From an uncultured Geobacteraceae bacterium (GTDB lineage: Bacteria; Desulfobacterota; Desulfuromonadia; Geobacterales; Pseudopelobacteraceae), in assembly GCA_903879825.1 (NCBI GenBank), contig CAIRND010000582.1, forward strand, positions 1 to 15,336: DNA of 15,336 nucleotides, given 5' to 3'. Below the pieces are notes generated by a model. The model was given only the letters and a program-made list of their open reading frames with translations. It ran no database searches and was not told the DNA's origin. Numbering within the stretch: position 1 is the stretch's first letter; each line of letters starts with the position of its first letter. Shown one piece after another: positions 1-7,665 of this stretch. Position numbers and translations under genes: made by a program.

Positions 1-918
1 CCACTTTTTTGACCTTCCAGGCCCGAACAGAGATACAGTCGGCACACCAAGACCCACCGCGATGTGCAGCACACCGGAATCGCCGCTCAGAAGTAAGGAA
101 CTTTTTTGGATAATGGCAGCCGTTTCTGATAAAGAAGTCTCACCCGCAAGATTCTGTCCCAAACCTCCCCCAGTAATCGCCTCTCCCTGATGATGATCCT
201 CGCCCCCACCCACAACGACAACATTCATTCCAAAAGTTGACAATACTTCTGCCACCTGCTTAAAACGATCTGCACCCCATCGGCGCTCAGGAATACTGGC
301 ACCGGGGAAGATGCATACAAACGGCTGGCCTTGAATTGAATCCAGCAGACCGGCAGCTTTTTTAGAGGCAGCTTCCGGAATAGACAGGAACGGAGCCAAC
401 ATCTTTACTCCCATTGCATCTAACCCCAGTGGATCAAGGAGGTGGGCAAAACTTACCGCCTCGTATTCATCATGGGAATAAGGTATCTGATGGGTAAACA
501 TCCGCCGCCGCTCATTGGTGTTGAAACCGATTTTAACCGGTGCTGATGTAAATCTCGCCACAACTGCTGACAGCCGATGGCTCTGTTCAGTGTCAATCAC
601 GACATCATAATTGCCTTGCATGGCGTGAAGCAGTTCACGGGGGCTATCATAACAGAACTGTTTGTTAACGGCGGGGATCAGCTCAAACACGCCACCATTG
701 CGTTGCTCGGCAAGTACGGTAATTTGAATGGCGGGGCATTTATTTTTGAGAGAATTAATAGCAGGAGCAAGCAGTACCGCATCACCAATGCCGCCGGGAC
801 GGATGAGGAGGATAGATGTGAGAGGGAAAGACAAATTTTTGCGCAGTGGTACAGGAATAAAGGCTGCCGAAAGCCGACCAATTACCTGGTCCAGTTGCTT
901 CATGCGACGGATATTCAT
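1..918 (-). CDS. GT9 heptosyltransferase-like glycosyltransferase (3' end cut by window edge)
   Basis: The frame is open from an ATG at 918 to base 1 without a stop, giving 306 residues of a family normally about 340-360 long, so only a short C-terminus is missing. GT9 (WaaC/WaaF/RfaQ type) enzymes transfer heptose or a related sugar from an ADP- or GDP-sugar in the cytoplasm. Visible motifs are RPGGIGDAVL at residues 40-49 in the N-terminal Rossmann half, FPGAS at 204-208 followed by RRWGADRF at 212-219, and GDSGVLHIA at 279-287 with FGPG at 298-301 in the nucleotide-sugar half. The start is chosen because an in-frame stop lies just upstream, AGAGG sits about 9 bases before the ATG, and the ATG overlaps the TGA of the preceding reading frame as ATGA. 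Family assignment is firm; the sugar is not known. Confidence 0.93.
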   Translation of the reverse strand, partial: MNIRRMKQLDQVIGRLSAAFIPVPLRKNLSFPLTSILLIRPGGIGDAVLLAPAINSLKNKCPAIQITVLAEQRNGGVFELIPAVNKQFCYDSPRELLHAMQGNYDVVIDTEQSHRLSAVVARFTSAPVKIGFNTNERRRMFTHQIPYSHDEYEAVSFAHLLDPLGLDAMGVKMLAPFLSIPEAASKKAAGLLDSIQGQPFVCIFPGASIPERRWGADRFKQVAEVLSTFGMNVVVVGGGEDHHQGEAITGGGLGQNLAGETSLSETAAIIQKSSLLLSGDSGVLHIAVGLGVPTVSLFGPGRSKKW

Positions 919-1082
919 GCGACCTGACCTCTCAAAGTAAGCTCCTTACCGGTAAATATTCGATCAACGAACTCTTCCCCTTGCATGAAGGAGTGGTCCC
1001 TATTGCCGACTTCGTATTTCCACAGGTTTTGGCGCCGAGAATGAGAGATTTTATCATAGATTTGACCAACTCTTAGGTTTGG
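915..1082 (-). pseudogene. 55-codon C-terminal remnant of an unidentified gene, ATGA-coupled to the GT9 gene
   Basis: Between the methyltransferase stop (1054) and the GT9 start (918) one minus-strand frame is open for 55 codons, from just after a TAG at 1085-1083 to a TGA at 917-915. The TGA overlaps the next gene's ATG. The translation reads like a real protein end, with NLWKYEVGNRDHSFMQGEEF in its middle and FTGKELTLRGQ near the end. It has no ATG, GTG or TTG start before an internal ATG at 986, and its first part overlaps the methyltransferase C-terminus in another frame. The most economical reading is the 3' end of a gene whose body was deleted, leaving its coupling to GT9. I do not recognise the family. 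A 23-residue peptide from 986 is the alternative. Confidence 0.5.
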
Positions 1083-1962
1083 CTATGATAGTGAGATTAT
1101 CACTGAACCCGGATATATACCCCAAGCCTACCAAAGGAGCGAACAGAAGCATCGTTAATGGAGATATCTTCAACATGGCTCCGATACGGGGATACTTAAG
1201 GGCAAAGCTTTCCGGATACCAGAGCGGTGACGGAGTTTGCCAGGATTTTGCGACGTTATAGCCACACCCTTCAAGAAGGTATTTAAGAGAACGAGGATTG
1301 AAAAAATTACAGTGCCACGGTAGTACCCACGTCCAATCAGAATCAAATATCTTTCTGCCGATGCAGTCAATATTGGGGACAACCACCAGCAGCAATCCAC
1401 CCGGATTGAGACGTGAGACAAAGCTGCTCAGGAGATTCTTCGGATTTTCAAGGTGTTCCACTACGTGCCTAATGACAATCAGATCATACCGTTCATCATC
1501 ATCAAGATCCTCCGCATAACAGGAGAGAACCCGAATACCTCTTTTACGGGCTACAGCTGCACGTGCAGCGGAAGGTTCCAGTCCGGTAACATGTGCACCT
1601 GAATCGGCCCATATTTTGGATATCCAGCCGGTACCACAACCGACATCCAACATGGAATAGTCGGTACGACCTAGTAGTTTTTGTACACGTGAGATTTCCG
1701 GAGCAATTATCAGTATTTTGTGGAGAGCTTGGAAAAGGTCGCTATGAAAAAGTTCTGCATCTCCGATACTCTCCATTTGACGCTCATTGATCTCGGTGAG
1801 TGGTAGCGGGCGAAGGAATTCAAGGGTGCATTGGCGACAGCAATAGATGAAAAATTCGCCGACGTCATAAACAAAGCGGTAGCTGACGGTTTCAGTTTTA
1901 CTAGTGCAAACCGGACAGTTCTGTGGAGTCATATTTATTCTGTATTTACTCAGAGATGGCAT
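1054..1962 (-). CDS. Class I SAM-dependent methyltransferase with N-terminal zinc ribbon
   Basis: A 302-residue protein. A CPVC pair (residues 16-19) and a CRQC pair (42-45) form a four-cysteine zinc ribbon. A Rossmann methyltransferase domain follows, with the SAM-binding motif DVGCGTG at 106-112, the acidic end of strand 2 in GLEPS, and a VRHVVEHL-type post-motif (here IRHVVEHL). C-terminal WHCNFFNPRSL corresponds to the HxxFFTxxSL segment common in polysaccharide-locus methyltransferases. This type usually methylates a sugar of the growing glycan or its non-reducing end; the acceptor cannot be read from sequence. The start at 1962 has a weak GAGAG about 13 bases upstream; Met-11 (1932) is an alternative with no better site. 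It is the only one of three related methyltransferases here that is intact. Confidence 0.88.
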   Translation of the reverse strand: MPSLSKYRINMTPQNCPVCTSKTETVSYRFVYDVGEFFIYCCRQCTLEFLRPLPLTEINERQMESIGDAELFHSDLFQALHKILIIAPEISRVQKLLGRTDYSMLDVGCGTGWISKIWADSGAHVTGLEPSAARAAVARKRGIRVLSCYAEDLDDDERYDLIVIRHVVEHLENPKNLLSSFVSRLNPGGLLLVVVPNIDCIGRKIFDSDWTWVLPWHCNFFNPRSLKYLLEGCGYNVAKSWQTPSPLWYPESFALKYPRIGAMLKISPLTMLLFAPLVGLGYISGFSDNLTIIAKPKSWSNL

Positions 1963-1984
1963 AGATTTTTAAAACTCTCGGGTA

Positions 1985-2016
1985 ATTATAGTGGGCGTGA
2001 CGGTTTACCACCTCAA
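1985..2016 (-). promoter_or_regulatory. Weak promoter candidate upstream of the methyltransferase gene
   Basis: In the 180-base gap between the GT2 stop (2143) and the methyltransferase start (1962), the minus strand carries a perfect TATAAT at 1990-1985. The only -35-like hexamer is TTGAGG at 2016-2011, with a 20-base spacer that is longer than optimal. A transcript from here would have a leader of about 15 bases. The rest of the gap shows no ORF and no terminator. This may be a chance match. Confidence 0.22.
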
Positions 2017-2142
2017 GTTGATGGTTATTTTTGACATATATGACCTTCTTGCCACTCGTTGGTCGAGATCACCGCTGTTCACCGTATCAGTAAACAAGCA
2101 CTGAGAAAATCCGGTTAACTGAATCTGAATCTAAATAGTGAC

Positions 2143-3132
2143 TCAGACGGCACACTTTAACCTCTCCAGGAGATAGCTTAACAAGGGACGCAACATTTTG
2201 CGAATCTCATGAACCGGAGTCCTTCTCCGACATTGCAAAGCCTGCCTTTTGACAAGCATTTGCGGAAACATTCTGAATGAATCTACTTTGCCCTTAAGAT
2301 ATGGCTTCCATTTTCGATGAATTACGCAAAAAGCCAAGGTTGAAGCCATTTCATACAGAATCCGATGAAAAAAAAGCATCAACATCAGAGAGGTTGGAAC
2401 ATTTTTCAACCAAACCCAAAGGCTGTTCCTAGCGGAATAATATACCGAGGTGTCGCTCATGGCCCCTATTGAGGCGCTGACGTCGTGAAATGCAATCGCT
2501 CGGCGCACAAGTAAGCATTTCCATCCCGTTACCAAAGCTCGTAAGTTGAGGTCGGTGTCTTCATGATTCAAAAAAAAGTCCTCATCAAACAAACCAATAT
2601 CATCGATCATTCCAACTCTGTAAAACGCTGCAGCCGCGCAAGCTCCCGGCACAAAACATAAGTTATTACTATCGGTAAACGGTATGGGGCACTTGTTCTC
2701 ACCCGGCCTACTTACGGTAAACGCAGTTGTAAAGTAATCACCTTCGCTGTCCAGCATACTGGTCGCACTTTTAATAATCCGAGAGGCACAGATCCCAACA
2801 GTTGGATGCTCGTCCATTGCAGTAACCATTTCCTCCAGCCAACCTTCCTCAAGAATTACATCAGTATTTATTAAAGCTAGATATCTTCCGGATGCCAATG
2901 AATATCCGGCATTGTTGCCTCCGGCAAAGCCAAAATTATTAGACAAAGGCAATACCTTCACCAAGGGAAACATATCATGCACATAATCAACGGAGCCGTC
3001 CTCCGAGGCATTGTCCACCAGGATAACCTCATACGTCCCTTTTTGACGAAAAATGGCCCTAAGGCATTTTCCCAAGAGATTCCTACCGTTCCAATTAACA
3101 ACAATGAAGCTGGTTGTAATCATGGGCGACAT
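2143..3132 (-). CDS. GT2 glycosyltransferase (rhamnosyltransferase-like, WbbL type)
   Basis: A 329-residue GT-A-fold family 2 enzyme, expected to work at the cytoplasmic face of the inner membrane. The N-terminus has FIVVNWNG (9-16) and VDNAS (39-43), the nucleotide-binding strand and loop. NNFGFAGGNNAG (65-76) is typical of WbbL/WcaA-like rhamnosyltransferases. NTD at 89-91 is the DxD-type metal and nucleotide-sugar site, and HEDTDL at 190-195 is the ED motif carrying the catalytic base. A hydrophobic and basic C-terminal stretch (roughly 245-275) may be a membrane association helix. The ATG directly follows the TAA of the GT4 gene, and AGGA lies about 9 bases before it inside that gene's end, so translation is coupled. 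The donor could be dTDP-rhamnose, but this is only family resemblance. Confidence 0.92.
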   Translation of the reverse strand: MSPMITTSFIVVNWNGRNLLGKCLRAIFRQKGTYEVILVDNASEDGSVDYVHDMFPLVKVLPLSNNFGFAGGNNAGYSLASGRYLALINTDVILEEGWLEEMVTAMDEHPTVGICASRIIKSATSMLDSEGDYFTTAFTVSRPGENKCPIPFTDSNNLCFVPGACAAAAFYRVGMIDDIGLFDEDFFLNHEDTDLNLRALVTGWKCLLVRRAIAFHDVSASIGAMSDTSVYYSARNSLWVWLKNVPTSLMLMLFFHRILYEMASTLAFCVIHRKWKPYLKGKVDSFRMFPQMLVKRQALQCRRRTPVHEIRKMLRPLLSYLLERLKCAV

Positions 3133-4329
3133 TTACAAATTCCTAATCAGTTCATCAATTCGTTGCGCTGTTTTCTCCCAAGTAAGTCTTGTTACAGCCT
3201 GATGGGCATTTTTAGCGATTGTCTCCCTGAAGCTGTCATCCTGCAATAAACTGAGAATTGCCGAAGCGATTCGGTGGGGATCGGGAGGTGCTAAGACTAT
3301 ATCAACGCCGTTGCGATAAATCATGGACATACACTCAGTCTCCATGTCAACTACAGGCAATCTGCAGGCCATCATCTCATTTGGAATAAGTGAGTAGTTT
3401 GTCAGGGATATCACCAGCCCAACGGTAGCCATGTTGTACAGGCGAAGCAGCTCTTCATGACTCAGTACACCAAGGCATGTACAGGGAAAAGGTATGTTGG
3501 GATAGGCGGTCGCCCCAAAAAGGATTACCTCCACATCTGGTGCAGCCCGTTTAAGTAACTTAAGCGCCAGAATCCCCAGTTCAAACCCCCTCCTGACTGT
3601 CAGGTGCCGGGCATAAAACAGTACGGTCTTAGGCTTACGCGTTATGTTCATTGGGAAATATTGCCCAGGTGAATACGCGAGGTCAAAAGAAGCTGCCTGT
3701 GCACCGTAATTCTCACGCAACAGATTTGCAAGCCACGGGCTCGCGGCCAAACATTTTAGGCCAAGCCTATAGGTATTCTCGGCAAACACATATAGGGATC
3801 CCATGGGAAAAAAATGGGGTTCGAAATCCTGGACGAAATAAAAGCGACCGGCCGATCCGCCGAGCGAATTGACATAGTAAGCCGTTTGCCACGATGTGGC
3901 TATGACAACATCACTTTCTGGTAGTTCTTCCCCCCAAAACATAAACTCGCCTGTAAATTCGGTGACAAAATGCCTAACAACAACCTCAAGCGCCTTTCCC
4001 CTGTTTTGGAATTTTGTCGGAGGAATAAGAACAATGGTACTTTTATGCCCAAGCACTTGCAACAGGCTGATAATACGAAAAATAGTCGTGTGTCCTCCGG
4101 AACCGACATCAAAGTCCGGAATGAACCAGGTAAGTGTTAATGGACCTTTTGGTAAGTGTTTACCCTCACCTCTCTTCTCAGTCGGTAGAAGCACGAAATC
4201 ATAATCCTTTTCCTCAAGATACATCATATTTGAAATAAGTATCCAAATCAACCTGACGGTTGAAACAATGCCGTAACTTTTCACCATAACAACCAGTCTC
4301 CTGGCCATGCTAACAATAATAGATATCAT
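3133..4329 (-). CDS. GT4 glycosyltransferase, WsaF-like
   Basis: A 398-residue GT-B enzyme. The N-terminal half contains FIPDFDVGSGGHTTIFR (69-85), where GSGGH is the acceptor-side glycine loop, and VQDFEPHFFPMGS (166-178). This resembles WsaF, the beta-1,2-rhamnosyltransferase of Geobacillus S-layer glycan synthesis. The C-terminal half has YARHLTVRRGFE (239-250), the start of the donor domain, and SLIPNEMMACRLPVVD (313-328), equivalent to the E-x7-E region that binds the nucleotide sugar. A likely role is adding a rhamnose or similar deoxyhexose to the chain. It starts 3 bases after the upstream GT2 stop, with AGGG about 8 bases before the ATG at 4329, and abuts the next GT2. GT4 is firm; the linkage is inferred. 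Confidence 0.9.
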   Translation of the reverse strand: MISIIVSMARRLVVMVKSYGIVSTVRLIWILISNMMYLEEKDYDFVLLPTEKRGEGKHLPKGPLTLTWFIPDFDVGSGGHTTIFRIISLLQVLGHKSTIVLIPPTKFQNRGKALEVVVRHFVTEFTGEFMFWGEELPESDVVIATSWQTAYYVNSLGGSAGRFYFVQDFEPHFFPMGSLYVFAENTYRLGLKCLAASPWLANLLRENYGAQAASFDLAYSPGQYFPMNITRKPKTVLFYARHLTVRRGFELGILALKLLKRAAPDVEVILFGATAYPNIPFPCTCLGVLSHEELLRLYNMATVGLVISLTNYSLIPNEMMACRLPVVDMETECMSMIYRNGVDIVLAPPDPHRIASAILSLLQDDSFRETIAKNAHQAVTRLTWEKTAQRIDELIRNL

Positions 4330-4332
4330 TAA

Positions 4333-5313
4333 TTATGCCCTGTTCTCAAGAGATAGATATTTTCTCAACACCGGCGGAATCTTTTCATACCTTCCTCCTA
4401 GGTATGCGCCAGCCTTTCTGACAATATGAAAGAGTGGGGTGTACAGCAACCAATATAGCTTGTTATCGATATTTTTACCGGCCAAATAGTACACATCTCG
4501 GCATACAGCCAGCATAACACACGGCAGGAAGTTGATAAGACCCGTATTATCAACAAATCCTACGGTGTTTTTAAGACCTCGGTATTCATCGAAATACCTT
4601 TTGAAAAACTCCGGCAAGGTAAACTCGTGCGAATGATAGACTGTCGCATTTCGTGCATAAACCTTTTTGCCCCCGGATTCAATAAGATCCCTGCCGAATA
4701 GTTGATCCTCGGAATACATGACAGCACGAAATCCAATCTTTTCCCAGATGCCCCTTCTGATGGCAGAGTTTACATTGGAGTTAAAGCAGTACCATCCCTC
4801 TCGGGAACGATAATCCAGAATCGACGACTCCGATAACCAATCCACCTGCTGCGTGGTATACTCTTTATAACCGAAACAGTCGAAGTGCCGTTCTATATCC
4901 AGTGCAATTACGGGATTCCCGCCGGGTTTGGACAGATGCCGACCAAACACACAGCCTACAGACTTATCTTGGAATGGCGCAATAAGATTTCCCAACCAAT
5001 CACTACTGGCGGGTAGAGCGTCCTGTGTAATAAAGACAATAATTTCACCTAGGGCCATAGATGCGGCCAGATTGCGCGTTTTTCCATGAGAAAAGTCCTG
5101 TCGTTCTATGGAGACAAGGCGCACCGGTATTCCGTATCTGTCTTGGCACCCAACAATGGAGACAGATGCATCGGTGGACGAGGAGTCTATGACAATAACC
5201 TCGAGCGGGATAATCGATTGGGTAGAAATGGTGATAAGGAGGCGCTTAAGATACGGCTCGGCATTGAGTGTCGGTATAATTATGGTGACGTTCCGGGTAT
5301 AGTTACCTTTCAT
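4333..5313 (-). CDS. GT2 glycosyltransferase, rhamnosyltransferase-like
   Basis: A 326-residue family 2 enzyme. IIIPTLN (11-17) and VIDSSSTD (41-48) form the nucleotide-binding region. FSHGKTRN (74-81) is characteristic of the RfbF/WsaD-like rhamnosyltransferase branch. TQDA (96-99) replaces the DxD motif, and SEDQ (201-204) is the ED catalytic site. HSHEF (227-231) and FKRYFDEYRG (237-246) follow. A mildly hydrophobic segment near 255-275 may contact the membrane. The frame extends to an ATG at 5388, but that start would overlap the upstream gene by 86 bases. The ATG at 5313 has AGG 8 bases upstream and begins with the standard MKGNYTRNVTIIIP pattern, giving an 11-base overlap with the GT4 stop. 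It clusters with three other sugar transferases without gaps, so all are probably co-translated. Confidence 0.9.
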   Translation of the reverse strand: MKGNYTRNVTIIIPTLNAEPYLKRLLITISTQSIIPLEVIVIDSSSTDASVSIVGCQDRYGIPVRLVSIERQDFSHGKTRNLAASMALGEIIVFITQDALPASSDWLGNLIAPFQDKSVGCVFGRHLSKPGGNPVIALDIERHFDCFGYKEYTTQQVDWLSESSILDYRSREGWYCFNSNVNSAIRRGIWEKIGFRAVMYSEDQLFGRDLIESGGKKVYARNATVYHSHEFTLPEFFKRYFDEYRGLKNTVGFVDNTGLINFLPCVMLAVCRDVYYLAGKNIDNKLYWLLYTPLFHIVRKAGAYLGGRYEKIPPVLRKYLSLENRA

Positions 5314-6367
5314 CAGATTTACCTGAAGACATTCTGCACATGCTTGCCAGTACTTCTTCAAAATTGCAAAGGGTATCAGCCAGTTCATGCGACCTGGAAA
5401 AGATCATGGCTTTTTGCGAAAGAGAAACTCCGATCTCTGGGTTTGTCAACAGGATGGCACAGGCATCAGTGAGAGCTGCCACATCCTCCACAGAGGTAAC
5501 CAATGCATTTTCACTATTTTTGGCAAAACAGACAGCATCCGTGGTGACAACCGGACAATTGCAGGCAAATGCCTCTACGATCATCAGAGGGAAACCTTCA
5601 TGCCGCGATGGATAGAGGAATATATCAGCGGAACTAAATACACTTGCGAGGGCCTCTCCACTCAGATATCCCAAGTCCCTATGAATGATGGACGCCGGTA
5701 ATCCATCCGCTTTTTCACCCACCGACCAAACTTCAAAGGGGACAGCAGACTGCAAAGCAAGTCGGTGGATAACCGAGCGAGCCAAGTCAAATCCCTTGCG
5801 ATGATCACTTCGAGACATCACAAGAACAGCCTTTCTTCCCTCTTTCTTGTTTACGAGTTCCACATCTGGATTCAGGTAAAATATGCCTGAATCAACCCCA
5901 TTCTCTACCACGATCGAGCGCTGAGCGAACCGACGGTGGAAGATATCGGCGAGACCGGTGGAAACGGAAATCGTACGAATCTTAAGCATCCTTAGGCCAA
6001 CAAAATAAAGAAACCGAATAAAATATTTCTGAGCTGCAGTTGCATAATAGGATTCATCATAGTCCTGAGCAAAGTAGATTACCGCGCTACTGTTATGAAC
6101 TGAAAGCGCAAGAGCGACTGGAATAATGTCCGCGATAATGGCATCGTATGAACCGAGACGCCCTGTGGCGGTAGCAAGTGTCCCCACCTTCCCCTTCCAG
6201 CGCATCGGCAGGATCTGGATCATGGCATCCAGTGAGAAAATGGTGTCGATCGTATTCACCTGAAGAGTAACTTCATGCCCACTGGAGACCAGATAATTGG
6301 CATGTGAGACAATCATCTTGTCTCCTCCTCTGTTGAGGAGCGAATGTCTGAAAAACAATATCTTCAT
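5303..6367 (-). CDS. GT4 glycosyltransferase
   Basis: A 354-residue GT-B enzyme beginning MKILFFRHSLLNRGGDKM, where NRGGDKM is the N-terminal glycine loop. SVSTGLADIF and VVENGVD mark the interdomain region. VMSRSDHRKGFDLA starts the donor-binding half, and RHEGFPLMIVEAF at 255-267 carries the two conserved glutamates (257 and 265) of GT4. The donor and acceptor cannot be named. The open frame reaches an ATG at 6436, but that would overlap WbsX by 73 bases. The ATG at 6367 overlaps the WbsX TGA as ATGA, the standard coupling signal, so I chose it. No strong Shine-Dalgarno is visible, which fits reinitiation. Confidence 0.9.
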   Translation of the reverse strand: MKILFFRHSLLNRGGDKMIVSHANYLVSSGHEVTLQVNTIDTIFSLDAMIQILPMRWKGKVGTLATATGRLGSYDAIIADIIPVALALSVHNSSAVIYFAQDYDESYYATAAQKYFIRFLYFVGLRMLKIRTISVSTGLADIFHRRFAQRSIVVENGVDSGIFYLNPDVELVNKKEGRKAVLVMSRSDHRKGFDLARSVIHRLALQSAVPFEVWSVGEKADGLPASIIHRDLGYLSGEALASVFSSADIFLYPSRHEGFPLMIVEAFACNCPVVTTDAVCFAKNSENALVTSVEDVAALTDACAILLTNPEIGVSLSQKAMIFSRSHELADTLCNFEEVLASMCRMSSGKSDER

Positions 6368-7500
6368 GGTGACGATGTCACTTCTTCTTGCAATGGCACG
6401 GTACTTCTGGTGTGTTCCAGATATGACCGTCCCCATTTAAGATCCGGTTCGAGATGGTTTCCCTCCCCCCATTCATTCCAGGCATTTATGAATACGAGTT
6501 GGGTATCGGGTGCATGTGCACCAACAGTCCACTCGGTCACTTCATGAAGCCATCGCCCGTACTGATCCGGCGTGCAGTTCCGAAACACACTGGAGTGGCC
6601 AATTCTTCGCCCCGAATTATCAAAGGACGGACAGACACATCGAAAATATGGGTAGGAGGGGATTGGTTTACTCAGCATGGCTGAAACAAGTTCAGCATAA
6701 TCATGCACTTCATTATCAAGATAAAACCTAGATAGCAGGCCAAGCTTAACCAACAACCTGGAAAACAGATCCCGGTGCTGAACTCTTCCCTTGTGTCGCC
6801 AATCAGGTGCAAACTCGACTGCTGCGTCGAATCCCATGGAGTGGGGATTGATGCCGCTCACGAAACTCTCAACCCGAACCAGATACAGGTCGCCAATCCC
6901 CGCTTTCATTGCCTCCGTACGCCAGAGTTCGCATGTTGATACTGGGTCTGGAAGAAGCTCGGAACGGTATACTAGAAACAGGGGCTTGCCGTCGATGCGG
7001 ATGTATCGGGGATCGGCGAATGCCGGCATCAGGCTTCGTATATGATTAATATCATCTTCACGGCTATAGCTCTGCTCCAGAAGAATATGCTCTTTTCCAC
7101 CATCCCACGCCCTTGTCCAATTTTCATTAGCCCAGCAGAGGCAAAAGGGGAAATCCGGGGAACCCGAGAAGAGCACATCGGAAAAGGGACGTTCCAAAAT
7201 TCTCCGACCATTGAACCAGTAGTGGTAATAGCAGAACCCATAGATCCCATATTCCCGAGCTAGTGCGGCCTGTGCATCGCGCGACTCCGGAAGTCTCAAA
7301 TCATAGAATCCCAAGTCCGCCGGCAGATGCGGTTGGTAATGCCCATTGAATAAGGGCTTGGCCTTGGCGGCATTTTTCCATTCAGTGAAACCCGCTCCCC
7401 ACCAAGCATCGTTTTCAGGAATCGGATGGAACTGCGGAAGATAAAATGTAATGAGCCGAGCAGACTTTTCCTGATTATTTGCTTTATTCATGCTGTCCAT
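6364..7500 (-). CDS. WbsX/GT99-like glycan biosynthesis protein
   Basis: A 378-residue protein of the WbsX family (Pfam Glyco_tran_WbsX, related to the glycoside hydrolase 99-type TIM barrel). It is found in O-antigen and capsule loci, usually as a cytoplasmic sugar transferase or its partner domain. Hallmarks are FYLPQFHPIPENDAWWGAG (19-37) followed by FTEW, CYYHYWFNG in the next barrel strand, CWANENWTRAWDG, and NAWNEWGEGNHLEPD (339-353), which holds the conserved acidic residues. WbsX domains are often fused to glycosyltransferases; here it stands alone, directly upstream of GT4 with a 4-base overlap. The start at 7500 has only AGAG upstream. Met-4 (7491) is an equal alternative that would overlap the decayed acyltransferase stop. 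The reaction is not established from sequence. Confidence 0.88.
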   Translation of the reverse strand: MDSMNKANNQEKSARLITFYLPQFHPIPENDAWWGAGFTEWKNAAKAKPLFNGHYQPHLPADLGFYDLRLPESRDAQAALAREYGIYGFCYYHYWFNGRRILERPFSDVLFSGSPDFPFCLCWANENWTRAWDGGKEHILLEQSYSREDDINHIRSLMPAFADPRYIRIDGKPLFLVYRSELLPDPVSTCELWRTEAMKAGIGDLYLVRVESFVSGINPHSMGFDAAVEFAPDWRHKGRVQHRDLFSRLLVKLGLLSRFYLDNEVHDYAELVSAMLSKPIPSYPYFRCVCPSFDNSGRRIGHSSVFRNCTPDQYGRWLHEVTEWTVGAHAPDTQLVFINAWNEWGEGNHLEPDLKWGRSYLEHTRSTVPLQEEVTSSP

Positions 7501-7649
7501 ATATCTCTGGATTTATATGCTTTACTATTTTAGCCGGAACACCGGCAATGACACAATTTGAGTTCTCATCGGTATTTTTAAACTATTTGACTAGTGTCGG
7601 CACCAAGAGAGGCTTCCCTTGGAATTCTATCGCTTTGACGACCCAGCAT
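7484..7649 (-). pseudogene. Decayed C-terminus of a hexapeptide-repeat acyltransferase
   Basis: The minus strand between the membrane-protein gene and WbsX encodes NCVIAGVPAKIVKHI, ending at a TAA (7486-7484) that overlaps the WbsX start. This is the classic tail of left-handed beta-helix (LbH) sugar acetyltransferases, the AGxPAK motif after the last hexapeptide turn. The frame is open only from 7582, just after a TAG at 7585-7583. A second frame just upstream (from 7649) reads SLGADTSQIV, which would continue into KNTDENSNCVIAG if one frame change were undone. Together they look like the last turn of the helix with indels. The body of the gene is absent, because the preceding gene ends at 7666. 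The tail is firm; the frameshifted upstream part is tentative. Confidence 0.7.
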
Positions 7650-7665
7650 TTTAAATGTTAATTAA

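Noticed and set aside
577..927. Plus-strand frame of 116 codons near the left edge
   Set aside because: It is antisense to the conserved GT9 coding sequence and shows no independent start signal.
1963..2142. Terminator or hidden gene in the gap before the methyltransferase
   Set aside because: No GC-rich hairpin with a T run and no protein-like frame; only a weak promoter candidate is listed.
5314..5388. N-terminal extension of the GT2 gene from an ATG at 5388
   Set aside because: It overlaps 86 bases of the upstream GT4 gene; the ATG at 5313 has a Shine-Dalgarno and the normal GT2 N-terminus.
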